NCBI RefSeq assembly: GCF_029892425.1
Contig: NZ_JARXWB010000015.1
Coordinates: 1-64,000 of the forward strand
Source: Bradyrhizobium sp. BR13661
Lineage (GTDB): Bacteria; Pseudomonadota; Alphaproteobacteria; Rhizobiales; Xanthobacteraceae
DNA: 64,000 bases
Reading direction: 5' to 3'
In this document: one piece after another, positions 9,791 through 17,926 of the stretch
Layout of the letters: each line of letters begins with the position of its first letter
Position numbering within the stretch: the stretch's first letter is position 1
Position numbers and translations under genes: made by a program
The notes under the pieces: model-generated
What the model saw: only the letters and a program-made list of their open reading frames with translations
What the model was told of the DNA's origin: nothing
Databases searched by the model: none

Positions 9791-10317
9791 CACGCCGCGC
9801 CGTCGCGGAGCGGCGGGTGGTAGGACAGCGCGGTGTCCCAGGGGAAGAAGATCCACGTATCCTGCGACACTTCCGTGATGAAGGTGTCGACCAGCGGACG
9901 GCCCTTCGGCTTGGCGTAGACGGTGGCGAAATGCGCATCGGGCAGCATCTCGCGCACCAGCTTGCCGGTCTTGCCGGTGTCGACGAGATCGTCGACGATC
10001 AGGAGCCCTTTGCCGGTGCCGCCGCCGAGCTTCATGGCCTGTTCAGAAATGCCCTTCAGGACCTGGAGCTCGCCCTGCTTGTCATGGTCGTAGCTGGCGA
10101 TGCAGACCGTATCGATCACGCGCAAGCCGAGCTCGCGCGCCACGATCGCGGCCGGCACCAGGCCGCCGCGGGTGATCGCGATCACAGCGTGAAATGGACC
10201 GACCTCGTTGAGCCGCCAGGTCAGCGCCCGGCAATCCCGGTGGAACTGGTCCCACGACACCGGAAAGGGCCTGCCCGCCCGCTCCTGCGCGCTCAGTTCC
10301 GGTGCATCACCAGCCAT
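9790..10317 (-). CDS. gpt: Xanthine phosphoribosyltransferase
   Basis: This 175-residue type I phosphoribosyltransferase salvages xanthine (and guanine) with PRPP. The PRPP loop is LLIVDDLVDTGKTGKLV. An upstream AITRGGLVPAAIVAREL and SYDHDKQ match XGPRT of the E. coli Gpt type, as does the C-terminal WIFFPWD. The ATG at 10317 has a GGAG ribosome site 6 bases upstream; two further in-frame ATGs (10332, 10353) are possible but less well placed. It lies 39 bases downstream of the MoCF-domain gene on the same strand. Confidence 0.9.
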   Translation of the reverse strand: MAGDAPELSAQERAGRPFPVSWDQFHRDCRALTWRLNEVGPFHAVIAITRGGLVPAAIVARELGLRVIDTVCIASYDHDKQGELQVLKGISEQAMKLGGGTGKGLLIVDDLVDTGKTGKLVREMLPDAHFATVYAKPKGRPLVDTFITEVSQDTWIFFPWDTALSYHPPLRDGAA

Positions 10318-10356
10318 CGTCGTCTCCTGCATTCGTCTTGCCGGCAGCTCCATTTG

Positions 10357-11094
10357 CTACCGGGTGATGTTCAATCCCGCCAGCATTTCCTTCACCGCTG
10401 CCATCGCGGCTGCGAGCTTATCCGCATCGCGCGAGCGCACCACCAGATTGGTGTTCGGCTTCGAGTCCTCGTCCATGAACGGATAGCTGCCGATGATGGT
10501 GTCGGGGTGCGCGGCGGCGATCGCCCGCAAGGGACTGCCGATGTCACCTTCCCGCGCGTTGGCGCGGACCGATTCGGACAGCATGCGCACGCCCGACTTC
10601 AGCTTGGGCGAGACGATGTCCATCATCGCCTGCATGATCGAGGGCACACCGGCCATGACGATGACATTGCCGATCTTGAAGCCGGGGGCAAGGATGGTCG
10701 CGCTCTGGATCAACTCGGCGCCATCGGGGATTCGCGCCATGCGCAGGCGCGCCTCGTTGAGGTCCTGCCCGCTCCAGCGCTCCTTGAAGCGCGCGACCAC
10801 CTCGGGGTGATGGTCGATGCCGACGCCGAACGCCTTGGCAACGCTGTCCGCGGTGATGTCGTCATGGGTCGGCCCGATGCCGCCGGTGGTGAACACATAA
10901 GCATAGCGATGCCGCAGTGCATCCAACGCGGCGATGATGTCGGCCTCGTCGTCGGAGACGACCCGCACTTCCTTCAGGTCGATGCCGATATTGGTCAGGT
11001 ATTCGGCGATGAAGCCGATATTCTTGTCCTTGGTCCGGCCGGACAGGATTTCATCCCCGATGACCAGAATGCCTGCCGTGACGATCTCGCTCAT
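10357..11094 (-). CDS. MoCF-domain protein (CinA N-terminal-like)
   Basis: The 245-residue product has the molybdopterin-binding MoaB/Mog fold: GILVIGDEILSGRTKDKN at the N-terminus and VFTTGGIGPTHDDIT. The first ~170 residues match the COG1058 domain of competence/damage-inducible CinA. The C-terminal nicotinamide-nucleotide amidase domain of full CinA is absent. Stand-alone COG1058 proteins may be ADP-ribose pyrophosphatases; molybdopterin binding here is only inferred from the fold. It is upstream of gpt in the same direction. Confidence 0.85.
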   Translation of the reverse strand: MSEIVTAGILVIGDEILSGRTKDKNIGFIAEYLTNIGIDLKEVRVVSDDEADIIAALDALRHRYAYVFTTGGIGPTHDDITADSVAKAFGVGIDHHPEVVARFKERWSGQDLNEARLRMARIPDGAELIQSATILAPGFKIGNVIVMAGVPSIMQAMMDIVSPKLKSGVRMLSESVRANAREGDIGSPLRAIAAAHPDTIIGSYPFMDEDSKPNTNLVVRSRDADKLAAAMAAVKEMLAGLNITR

Positions 11095-11371
11095 ACCTTA
11101 AGTCCCTCACCTCTGGTCCCGACTTTGCCGAGGTAACGCGTTGAAGTCACGTGGTTTTGCTGCCGAAATAAGCAGTCCTCAGCCATTTTTTCAGGCAAGC
11201 CTCCGGCTGTCCCCGGCAAATGCCCCTTCTCAATGCTTATAGCGCTGGCCCGGCCCTTGCTACCTCCTCAAAGTCATGCACTCTTGCCGCATGGCCAGGA
11301 CGTTGCGGTCTTCACCAAGGCCTGACGACCTGTCCATTGGCGCAACGCCTTGCGGAGACAAGTCGGGATCT
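11095..11371. other. Divergent intergenic region
   Basis: This ~280 bp separates the MoCF-domain gene (minus) from the ATP-grasp gene (plus). It must carry both promoters. In-frame codons continue upstream of the chosen ATP-grasp start back to 11276, but they are Arg/Ser/Pro-rich with no family similarity. I see no strong operator or hairpin. Confidence 0.5.
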
Positions 11372-12790
11372 ATGGCAGTCGCGTTTGACGAAATGAATAT
11401 TCCCGGCGGGGACCTTCGCCCCGCCTACCAGGAGCTGGCGCGCTGGCTCAAGGAGACGCCTCCCGAGGCGCTCGAATATCGCCGCCAGGAGGCCGAGCTC
11501 CTGTTCCGCCGCATCGGCATTACCTTTGCGGTTTATGGAGACTCCGAATCCACCGAGCGCCTGATCCCGTTCGACGTGATCCCGCGGATCATCTCGGGCA
11601 AGGAATGGACCCTGCTGGAAAAGGGGCTGAAGCAGCGCGTCAAGGCGCTGAACATGTTCCTGCGCGACATCTATCACGGCCGCGACATTCTTCGCGCCGA
11701 GATCGTGCCTGACGATCTGATCTTCCAGAACCCGGTCTTCCGTCCCGAGATGAATGGCCAGCAGGTGCCGCACGACGTCTACGTGCACATCGCCGGCATC
11801 GATATCATCAGGGTCGATGCCAACGACTTCATCGTGCTGGAGGACAATGCGCGCACGCCATCCGGCGTGTCCTACATGCTGGAAAACCGCGAAATCATGA
11901 TGCGGCTATTTCCGGATCTGTTCGCCCGCCACAGGGTGGCTCCGGTCGAGCGCTATCCGGACGAACTGCTGTCGGCGCTTCGCTCGGTCGCGCCGCAGAG
12001 CGCCTCGGGCGAGCCGACCGTCGCCCTGCTCACACCGGGCGTCTACAACTCCGCCTATTACGAGCACTCCTTCCTCGCCGACAAGCTCGGCATCGAGCTC
12101 GTCGAGGGTCGCGACCTCATCGTCAAGAACAACGAAGTGTTCATGCGCACGACGGAAGGGGTGAAGCGGGTCGACGTGATCTATCGCCGCGTCGACGACG
12201 ATTTTCTCGATCCCCTCACCTTCCGGCCCGACTCGGCGCTCGGCGTGCCCGGGCTGATGTCGGCCTATGCCGCCGGCAACATCACGCTCGCCAACGCCGT
12301 CGGCACCGGCATCGCCGATGACAAGGCGATCTACTCCTACATGCCGGAGATCGTGAAATTCTACCTCGGCGAGGAGCCGATCCTGAAGAACGTGCAGACC
12401 TGGCGCTGCCGCGAGCCGAAGGATCTGGCTTATGTGCTCGACCATCTCGGCGATCTCGTCGTCAAGGAAGTCCACGGCTCCGGCGGCTACGGCATGCTGA
12501 TCGGCCCCGCTGCGACCAAGGCCACCATCGAAGCCTTCCGCGAGAAGCTCAAGCGCGAGCCGGAAGGTTTCATCGCACAGCCGACGCTGGCGCTCTCGAC
12601 CTGCCCGACCTGCACGGCTTCAGGCTTGGCCCCACGCCATGTCGATCTTCGCCCCTTCGTGCTCACCGGCAGCAAGACGACGACCATCGTGCCGGGCGGG
12701 CTGACGCGTGTTGCCCTGAAGGAAGGCTCGCTCGTGGTGAATTCAAGCCAGGGCGGCGGCACCAAAGACACCTGGATTTTGGACGAGTAG
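11372..12790 (+). CDS. Circularly permuted ATP-grasp protein (DUF404/DUF407)
   Basis: The 472-residue protein is of the circularly permuted ATP-grasp type. Recognisable blocks are RRIGITFAVYGDSESTERLIPFD (split: RRIGITFAVYG and STERLIPFD), PSGVSYMLENREIM, and the ATP-binding VVKEVHGSGGYGML. ATP-grasp enzymes join a carboxylate to an amine via an acyl phosphate, and this family is proposed to make a peptide or peptide-like tag. The ATG at 11372 starts MAVAFDEMNIPGGDLRP, the conserved beginning. The gene is followed after 4 bases by the alpha-E gene, then transglutaminase and the Anbu peptidase, a gene set conserved widely in Proteobacteria. Confidence 0.9.
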   Translation: MAVAFDEMNIPGGDLRPAYQELARWLKETPPEALEYRRQEAELLFRRIGITFAVYGDSESTERLIPFDVIPRIISGKEWTLLEKGLKQRVKALNMFLRDIYHGRDILRAEIVPDDLIFQNPVFRPEMNGQQVPHDVYVHIAGIDIIRVDANDFIVLEDNARTPSGVSYMLENREIMMRLFPDLFARHRVAPVERYPDELLSALRSVAPQSASGEPTVALLTPGVYNSAYYEHSFLADKLGIELVEGRDLIVKNNEVFMRTTEGVKRVDVIYRRVDDDFLDPLTFRPDSALGVPGLMSAYAAGNITLANAVGTGIADDKAIYSYMPEIVKFYLGEEPILKNVQTWRCREPKDLAYVLDHLGDLVVKEVHGSGGYGMLIGPAATKATIEAFREKLKREPEGFIAQPTLALSTCPTCTASGLAPRHVDLRPFVLTGSKTTTIVPGGLTRVALKEGSLVVNSSQGGGTKDTWILDE

Positions 12791-12794
12791 AGAG

Positions 12795-13739
12795 ATGCTG
12801 TCGCGTACCGCCGAAAACCTCTACTGGCTCGCCCGCTACGTCGAACGGGCCGAATATCTCGCGCGCACTATCGATGCGACGCTGCGCGTCACCGCGCTTC
12901 CCGCCACCTATATCGGCAAGACCAATGAATGGGACTCGGCGCTGCTCACCGCAGGCGTCGCCGAAAGCTTCTATCAGACCCACGAGGAAGCCAACGAGCA
13001 CAACGTCGTCGATTACCTCTCGTTCGCGGCCGACAACCCGTCCTCGATCCGGAATTGCATCGAGGCGGCACGGCTGAACTCGCGCTCGGTGCGCACAGCA
13101 TTGACCAGCGAGATGTGGGACACCATCAACTCGGCCTGGATCGAGCTCCAGGCGGTCTGGAGCAAGGGCACCTCGACGCGCGAGGACCTCGCAAAGTTCC
13201 TACGTTTCGTGCAGGAAACCTCGCTGCGCTTCGACGGCTCGGCCTACCGGACCATGCTGCGCAACGACGCCTACTGGTTCTCGCGCCTCGGCCTGCATCT
13301 CGAGCGCGCCGACAACACCGCGCGCATCCTCGACGTGAAGTATCACGTGCTGCTGCCCGAGGAAGAGCATGTCGGCGGTCCGCTCGACTTCTATCAGTGG
13401 AGCTCGATCCTGCGCTCGGTGTCGGCGCTGACAGCCTATCACTGGGTCTACCGCGAAACGCTGAAGCCGTGGCTGGTGGCGGATTTGCTGATCCTCAACG
13501 GCACGCTGCCGCGCTCGCTGGCGAGCTGTTACGACAACCTCGTGCGCAATCTCGACCAGATCGGCGTCGCCTATGGCCGCCAGGGCCCGGCCCAGCGCCA
13601 CGCCCGCGGCATCCGCAACCGGCTGGAACACAGCAACATGAACGACATTTTCCAGCACGGCGTGCATGAATTCATTCAGGAATTCATCGCTGACAATTCC
13701 AGGCTGGGCGAAATCATCACGAAGCAGTATTTGATCTGA
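12795..13739 (+). CDS. Alpha-E domain protein (DUF403)
   Basis: This 314-residue all-helical protein begins MLSRTAENLYWLARYVERAE, the hallmark of the alpha-E (DUF403) family. It is complete. Its biochemical role is unknown; it nearly always accompanies the permuted ATP-grasp protein and is sometimes fused to it, so it is probably a partner or substrate-holding subunit. Here the ATG is 4 bases past the ATP-grasp stop, preceded by AGAGAG, which indicates tight translational coupling. Confidence 0.92.
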   Translation: MLSRTAENLYWLARYVERAEYLARTIDATLRVTALPATYIGKTNEWDSALLTAGVAESFYQTHEEANEHNVVDYLSFAADNPSSIRNCIEAARLNSRSVRTALTSEMWDTINSAWIELQAVWSKGTSTREDLAKFLRFVQETSLRFDGSAYRTMLRNDAYWFSRLGLHLERADNTARILDVKYHVLLPEEEHVGGPLDFYQWSSILRSVSALTAYHWVYRETLKPWLVADLLILNGTLPRSLASCYDNLVRNLDQIGVAYGRQGPAQRHARGIRNRLEHSNMNDIFQHGVHEFIQEFIADNSRLGEIITKQYLI

Positions 13740-13747
13740 TACACGCA

Positions 13748-13772
13748 GTCGTTCCGGAGCGTCCGGAACGAC
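13748..13772. repeat. Perfect 11-bp stem hairpin
   Basis: GTCGTTCCGGA and TCCGGAACGAC pair perfectly around a GCG loop. It lies in the 47-bp gap between the alpha-E and transglutaminase genes. No T-run follows, so it is more likely a single REP-like hairpin or an mRNA processing/stability structure than a terminator. Confidence 0.7.
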
Positions 13773-13786
13773 GGAATCAAAACACC

Positions 13787-14635
13787 ATGCGCCTGCGAAT
13801 CCAGCACACGACGACCTATCGCTACGAGCCGGCGGCGACGAGCGTGATCCAGATCCTGCGCATGACGCCGTGCAGCCACGACGGGCAATATGTGGCGGAA
13901 TGGCAGATCGACGTCTCGACCGACACCAAGCTCGACATGCACGAAGACGCCTTCGGCAATGTCACCCATGTGCTGTCCTGCGGCCCCGTCAGCGATATCA
14001 AGATCACCACCGAAGGGCTGATCGAGACGCACGATACCGGCGGCGTGCTCCGCGGCGCCGATGAGCGCTTTCCCGCCGACATGTTCCTGCGCACCACCGA
14101 CCTCACGACCGTCAATCCGGCGATGACGGCGGTCGCACGTCAGTTGCGCAGCGAGGCCGAGAGCGACACGCTCGGCTTCCTGCATACGCTGATGAGCGAG
14201 ATCAGCGATCACATGACCTTCGACGAGGACCCGACCAACAGCGGCACGTCGGCCTCTGAGGCGTTCACACTCAAGCGCGGCGTCTGCCAGGACTACGCGC
14301 ACATCTTCATCGCCTGCGCCCGCACCGGCGGCGTGCCGGCGCGCTTCGTCTCCGGCCATTTTCTGCGCTCCGACGGCACCGTGCATCAGGACGCAGGCCA
14401 CGCCTGGGCTGAAGCCTATGTCCCCGATCTCGGCTGGGTCGGCTTCGATCCCGCCAACAGCATCTGCACGACCGATGCCCATGTCCGCGTGGCGATCGGG
14501 CTCGACTATCTCGGCGCAGCGCCCGTGCGCGGCACCCGCTATGGCGGCGGCTCGGAGACGCTGACGGTTGCCGTGAAGGTCGAACAGGCCGGCCGCGGCG
14601 GACAGTCGCAATCACAATCGCAGCGACAGAGCTGA
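13787..14635 (+). CDS. Transglutaminase-like cysteine protease family protein
   Basis: The 282-residue protein has an N-terminal beta domain (MRLRIQHTTTYRYEPAA) and the transglutaminase-like Cys-His-Asp core: KRGVCQDYAHIFIACAR with the catalytic cysteine, DAGHAWAEAYVP with the histidine, and GWVGFDPAN with the aspartate. It is complete and cytoplasmic by sequence (no signal peptide). In this conserved set it is proposed to cleave or exchange the peptide bond made by the ATP-grasp partner. It is third in the ATP-grasp, alpha-E, transglutaminase, Anbu order. Confidence 0.92.
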   Translation: MRLRIQHTTTYRYEPAATSVIQILRMTPCSHDGQYVAEWQIDVSTDTKLDMHEDAFGNVTHVLSCGPVSDIKITTEGLIETHDTGGVLRGADERFPADMFLRTTDLTTVNPAMTAVARQLRSEAESDTLGFLHTLMSEISDHMTFDEDPTNSGTSASEAFTLKRGVCQDYAHIFIACARTGGVPARFVSGHFLRSDGTVHQDAGHAWAEAYVPDLGWVGFDPANSICTTDAHVRVAIGLDYLGAAPVRGTRYGGGSETLTVAVKVEQAGRGGQSQSQSQRQS

Positions 14636-14722
14636 TCGGCTCACCGCCCCCTGGGAAACGGGGGTTGGACCGGCCCCCAAAATTGGTTAGTACTTCCGCG
14701 CAAACGCGTTCGGGGACTGGAA

Positions 14723-15481
14723 ATGACCTATTGCTGCGGAATCCTGGTTCGGGACGGTCTGGTGATGATCGCCGATACTCGCACCAATGCCGGCCTCGAC
14801 AACGTCTCGACCTTCCGCAAGCTGCACATCTTCTCCAAGCCCGGCGACCGCATCATGGCGATTGCCAGCGCCGGCAATCTTGCCATCAGCCAGTCGGTGC
14901 TCTCCACCCTCACCGAGGGCCTGGAGGATCCGAACACGGGCGAGATCGAGACGCTGATGAACGCGCCGACCATGTTCCAGGCCGCCCAGCGCATCGGCCG
15001 GGCGATCCGGGCGGTGCATGCGACCGAGGGCCCGGCGCTGAAGTCGGAGGATGTGTCCTTTGACGTCTCCTTCCTGTTCGGCGGCCAGATCAAGGGCGCG
15101 CGCATGCGCCTGTTCATGGTCTACACCGCCGGCAATTTCATCGAGTGCACGACCGACACGCCCTACCTGCAGATCGGCGAGCACAAATACGGCAAGCCAG
15201 TGCTCGACCGTGCCATGCATTACGACGTCGAACTCTACGAGGCGCTGAAGACCGGGCTGATCTCGATGGACTCGACGATGCGCTCGAACCTCGGCGTCGG
15301 CCTTCCCATCGACGTGCTGGTGGTGCGCTCGGACGCCTGCGATGCCGACCTCAACCACCGCATCGAGGCGGGCGAGCCCTATTTCCACGATCTGCGCTCG
15401 CGCTGGTCGGCGGCCTTGCGCGCCGCGCATCAGAACATTCCGCGGCCGCCCTACAAGAACGATAAAGAACCAAAAACCTGA
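14723..15481 (+). CDS. Anbu proteasome-type peptidase (bacterial proteasome homologue)
   Basis: This 252-residue Ntn-hydrolase begins MTYCCGILVRDGLVMIADTR. Removal of Met exposes Thr as the expected nucleophile, and FRKLHIF supplies the catalytic lysine at about position 34. These features, with the proteasome-beta fold pattern, identify the Anbu/BPH family, which forms open helical or ring-like assemblies distinct from HslV. Its substrate is unknown. Association with the ATP-grasp, alpha-E and transglutaminase genes immediately upstream is the widely conserved context. An SDR gene follows after 25 bases. Confidence 0.92.
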   Translation: MTYCCGILVRDGLVMIADTRTNAGLDNVSTFRKLHIFSKPGDRIMAIASAGNLAISQSVLSTLTEGLEDPNTGEIETLMNAPTMFQAAQRIGRAIRAVHATEGPALKSEDVSFDVSFLFGGQIKGARMRLFMVYTAGNFIECTTDTPYLQIGEHKYGKPVLDRAMHYDVELYEALKTGLISMDSTMRSNLGVGLPIDVLVVRSDACDADLNHRIEAGEPYFHDLRSRWSAALRAAHQNIPRPPYKNDKEPKT

Positions 15482-15506
15482 CAACTCAAAGAAAAGGCAG
15501 GAAACG

Positions 15507-16265
15507 ATGAGTGAAGCAAAAAAGATCGCAGTGGTGACGGGCGCCGGCACGGGGGTCGGACGCGCCGCGGCACTGGCGCTGATGAACACCGGCTTCACCG
15601 TGGTGCTCGCAGGCCGCCGGCTCGACATGCTCGAAGAGACCGCCAAGCTCGGCCCCGCCGGCAAGAGCCTGTGCGTCACTGCCGACATGACCAAGCCGGA
15701 CTCCATCGCCGCGCTGTTCGACAAGGTGAAGGCGACCTATGGCCGGCTCGACGTGCTCTTCAACAATGCCGGCATGGGCGCGCCCGCGGTCAACTTCGAG
15801 GACCTCAGCCTCGAGCAGTGGCAGGCGGTGGTGAACACCAACCTCACCGGCCCGTTCCTGTGCACCCAGCACGCCTTCCGCATCATGAAGGACCAGAGCC
15901 CGCGCGGCGGCCGCATCATCAACAACGGCTCGATCTCGGCGCACGCGCCGCGGCCGTTCTCGGCGGCCTACACCTCGACCAAGCACGCCATCACCGGCCT
16001 GACCAAGGCCAGCAACCTCGACGGCCGCATGTACGACATCGCGGTCGGCCAGGTCGATATCGGCAATGCGGCGACGCCAATGACCGACCGGATGGTCAAC
16101 GGCCCCGGCGTGCTGCAGCCCGACGGCACCACCAAGCACGAGCCGCGCATGGATGCGAAGGCCGTCGGCGATGCGGTGGCCTACATGGCCGGCCTGCCGC
16201 TCGATGCCAACGTGCTGACGATGACTGTCATGGCGACGAAGATGCCGTTCGTCGGACGCGGCTGA
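15507..16265 (+). CDS. SDR family oxidoreductase
   Basis: The 252-residue short-chain dehydrogenase has a TGAGTGVGRAAAL cofactor-binding motif, NNAGMG, the catalytic serine in NNGSISAHAP and the YTSTK active-site tetrad (Tyr and Lys). The ATG at 15507 is preceded by AAAGGCAGGAAACG. It lies 25 bases after the Anbu gene and may be read from the same transcript, although SDRs are not part of the usual four-gene set. The substrate cannot be predicted. Confidence 0.9.
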   Translation: MSEAKKIAVVTGAGTGVGRAAALALMNTGFTVVLAGRRLDMLEETAKLGPAGKSLCVTADMTKPDSIAALFDKVKATYGRLDVLFNNAGMGAPAVNFEDLSLEQWQAVVNTNLTGPFLCTQHAFRIMKDQSPRGGRIINNGSISAHAPRPFSAAYTSTKHAITGLTKASNLDGRMYDIAVGQVDIGNAATPMTDRMVNGPGVLQPDGTTKHEPRMDAKAVGDAVAYMAGLPLDANVLTMTVMATKMPFVGRG

Positions 16266-16387
16266 GCGGAAAACTGCGAAAACAACCCCATGCACAGTAG
16301 CCGTCAAGAGGCGACTACTGCGGGGGGTAACGTCAGCTAAAGTGCCGCGCTGCTTCAACAATCGACATTTCGAGCGCAAGACTCGTG

Positions 16388-16514
16388 CCCCGGACGCAGC
16401 GCGGCATGCAATGACGCGCTGCTGAGCCGGGGCCCATCCCGCTCCTGCGTCACTTGCGGCGACGTGGGTCCCGGCTCAGCGGCGCACCGCTTGCGCGCTG
16501 CGCCGCGTCCGGGA
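16388..16514. repeat. Palindromic repeat, CCCGGACGCAGCGCG family
   Basis: The ends CCCGGACGCAGCGCG and CGCGCTGCGCCGCGTCCGGG are imperfect inverted copies, with further internal inversions around CTGAGCCGGGGCCCAT and GTGGGTCCCGGCTCAG. This is a second repeat family, different from the GTCATTCCGGG units. It fills the gap between convergent SDR (plus) and MFS (minus) genes. Confidence 0.75.
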
Positions 16515-16529
16515 CACGAGACCTCGGCC

Positions 16530-17768
16530 CTACTCCAGGCTCTCCACCCGCCGCAGGCTGGGAAACAGCTTCATCCACAGCAGCGCCACCGCGACCGTGC
16601 AAACGCCACCCAGCACGGCTGCCGGCATCGCCCCGAACAACGCAGCCGTGACGCCGCTCTCGAACTGGCCGAGCTGGTTCGAGGCATTGATGAAGAGGAA
16701 ATTCACCGCGCCGACGCGGCCGCGCATCTCGTCGGGGGTGGCGAGCTGCACCAGCGAGAAGCGGATCACGACGCTGATGGTGTCGGCGGCACCGAGAACG
16801 GCGAGCGACAGTACCGACAGCCACATCCACGACGACAGCGCGAACACGATGGTGGCGATGCCGAACACGATCACCGCCTGAAACATGCGCAAGCCCACAT
16901 GCCGCGCGATCGAATGGCGCGCCAACACCATGGTCATCAGCAGCGCACCGACCGCCGGCGCGGCGCGCAGGATGCCGAGGCCGAGCGGGCCAGTCTGCAG
17001 AATATCGCGCGCGTAGATCGGCAGCAGCGCGGTGGCGCCGCCGAGCAGCACGGCGAACAGGTCGAGCGAGATCGTGCCCAGGATCGCCGGATTGTTGCGG
17101 ACGAACCGGACGCCGGCAAACAGATCGTCTGGCGTCGCGGCGTCCCTGCGCGCGGCGGTCTGCGTCAGGCGGACCACCCCGATGCACGCCGCGGCGAACA
17201 GTGCGAACGCGCCCGTGATCCCGTAGGCCGCACTTGGTGCGATGGCGTAGGCAAGCCCGCCGATGGCGGGACCGGTGATGGTGGCAACCTGCGCCGCCCC
17301 GCTCGATATCGCGGTCGCGCGCTGCAGCGAGCCCTGCGGCGCGATCAAGGGCAACAGCGCCGCCAATGCCGGGCTTTCGAATGCGCCGACGATCCCGAGC
17401 ACGAAGGTCGCAATGAAGATGTGCGTCACCGTGAGCCAACCGGCAAACGCGCCCCAGGCGAGAAACAATGCTGTCAGGCCTTCGACCACCTCGCAGATCT
17501 GCACGACGCGTTTGCGTTCGTAGCGGTCCGCCGCATGCCCGGCGACGAACAGCAGCAGCGCCGTCGGCAGGAATTGCACGAGGCCAATCATGCCGAGATC
17601 GAACGCGCTGCCGGTCAGATCGTACACCTGCCAGCCGATGGCGACGGCGCCGATCTGGGTGGCGAAGCGCGACAGGCTGCGCGAGAGCAGGAAGAACAGG
17701 AAGGCGCGATGGCGGAGGAGCTCGCCGGCGGTGATCGGCTGGTTCAGTGAAACTGGCTCGTCTGGCAT
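16530..17768 (-). CDS. MFS transporter (EntS-like exporter branch)
   Basis: This is a 412-residue polytopic membrane protein with about 12 hydrophobic segments. It carries the MFS signature GHAADRYERKRV after the second segment. TFVLGIVGAFESPALAALLPL and PDEMRGRVGAVNFLFI are typical of the DHA3/EntS-like group that exports siderophores or drugs. The chosen ATG at 17768 leaves a short cytoplasmic N-terminus; 36 more in-frame codons upstream read as shadow sequence. It is divergent from the nucleoside transporter, with about 160 bp between them. Confidence 0.88.
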   Translation of the reverse strand: MPDEPVSLNQPITAGELLRHRAFLFFLLSRSLSRFATQIGAVAIGWQVYDLTGSAFDLGMIGLVQFLPTALLLFVAGHAADRYERKRVVQICEVVEGLTALFLAWGAFAGWLTVTHIFIATFVLGIVGAFESPALAALLPLIAPQGSLQRATAISSGAAQVATITGPAIGGLAYAIAPSAAYGITGAFALFAAACIGVVRLTQTAARRDAATPDDLFAGVRFVRNNPAILGTISLDLFAVLLGGATALLPIYARDILQTGPLGLGILRAAPAVGALLMTMVLARHSIARHVGLRMFQAVIVFGIATIVFALSSWMWLSVLSLAVLGAADTISVVIRFSLVQLATPDEMRGRVGAVNFLFINASNQLGQFESGVTAALFGAMPAAVLGGVCTVAVALLWMKLFPSLRRVESLE

Positions 17769-17926
17769 CGCCTGTTCGGTCACGCTCGGATGGTCCGCCC
17801 CTGATATCGATAGGCCCCGCGTGGCTGAGGCGGGCCCGGATGTCAACAGCGGGCGATGCCGGGGCGCTTCCGGCATTGCGTTTGCAACGCACCCGCGGCC
17901 ATAATCCTTGGGGCTTTGGGGACATC

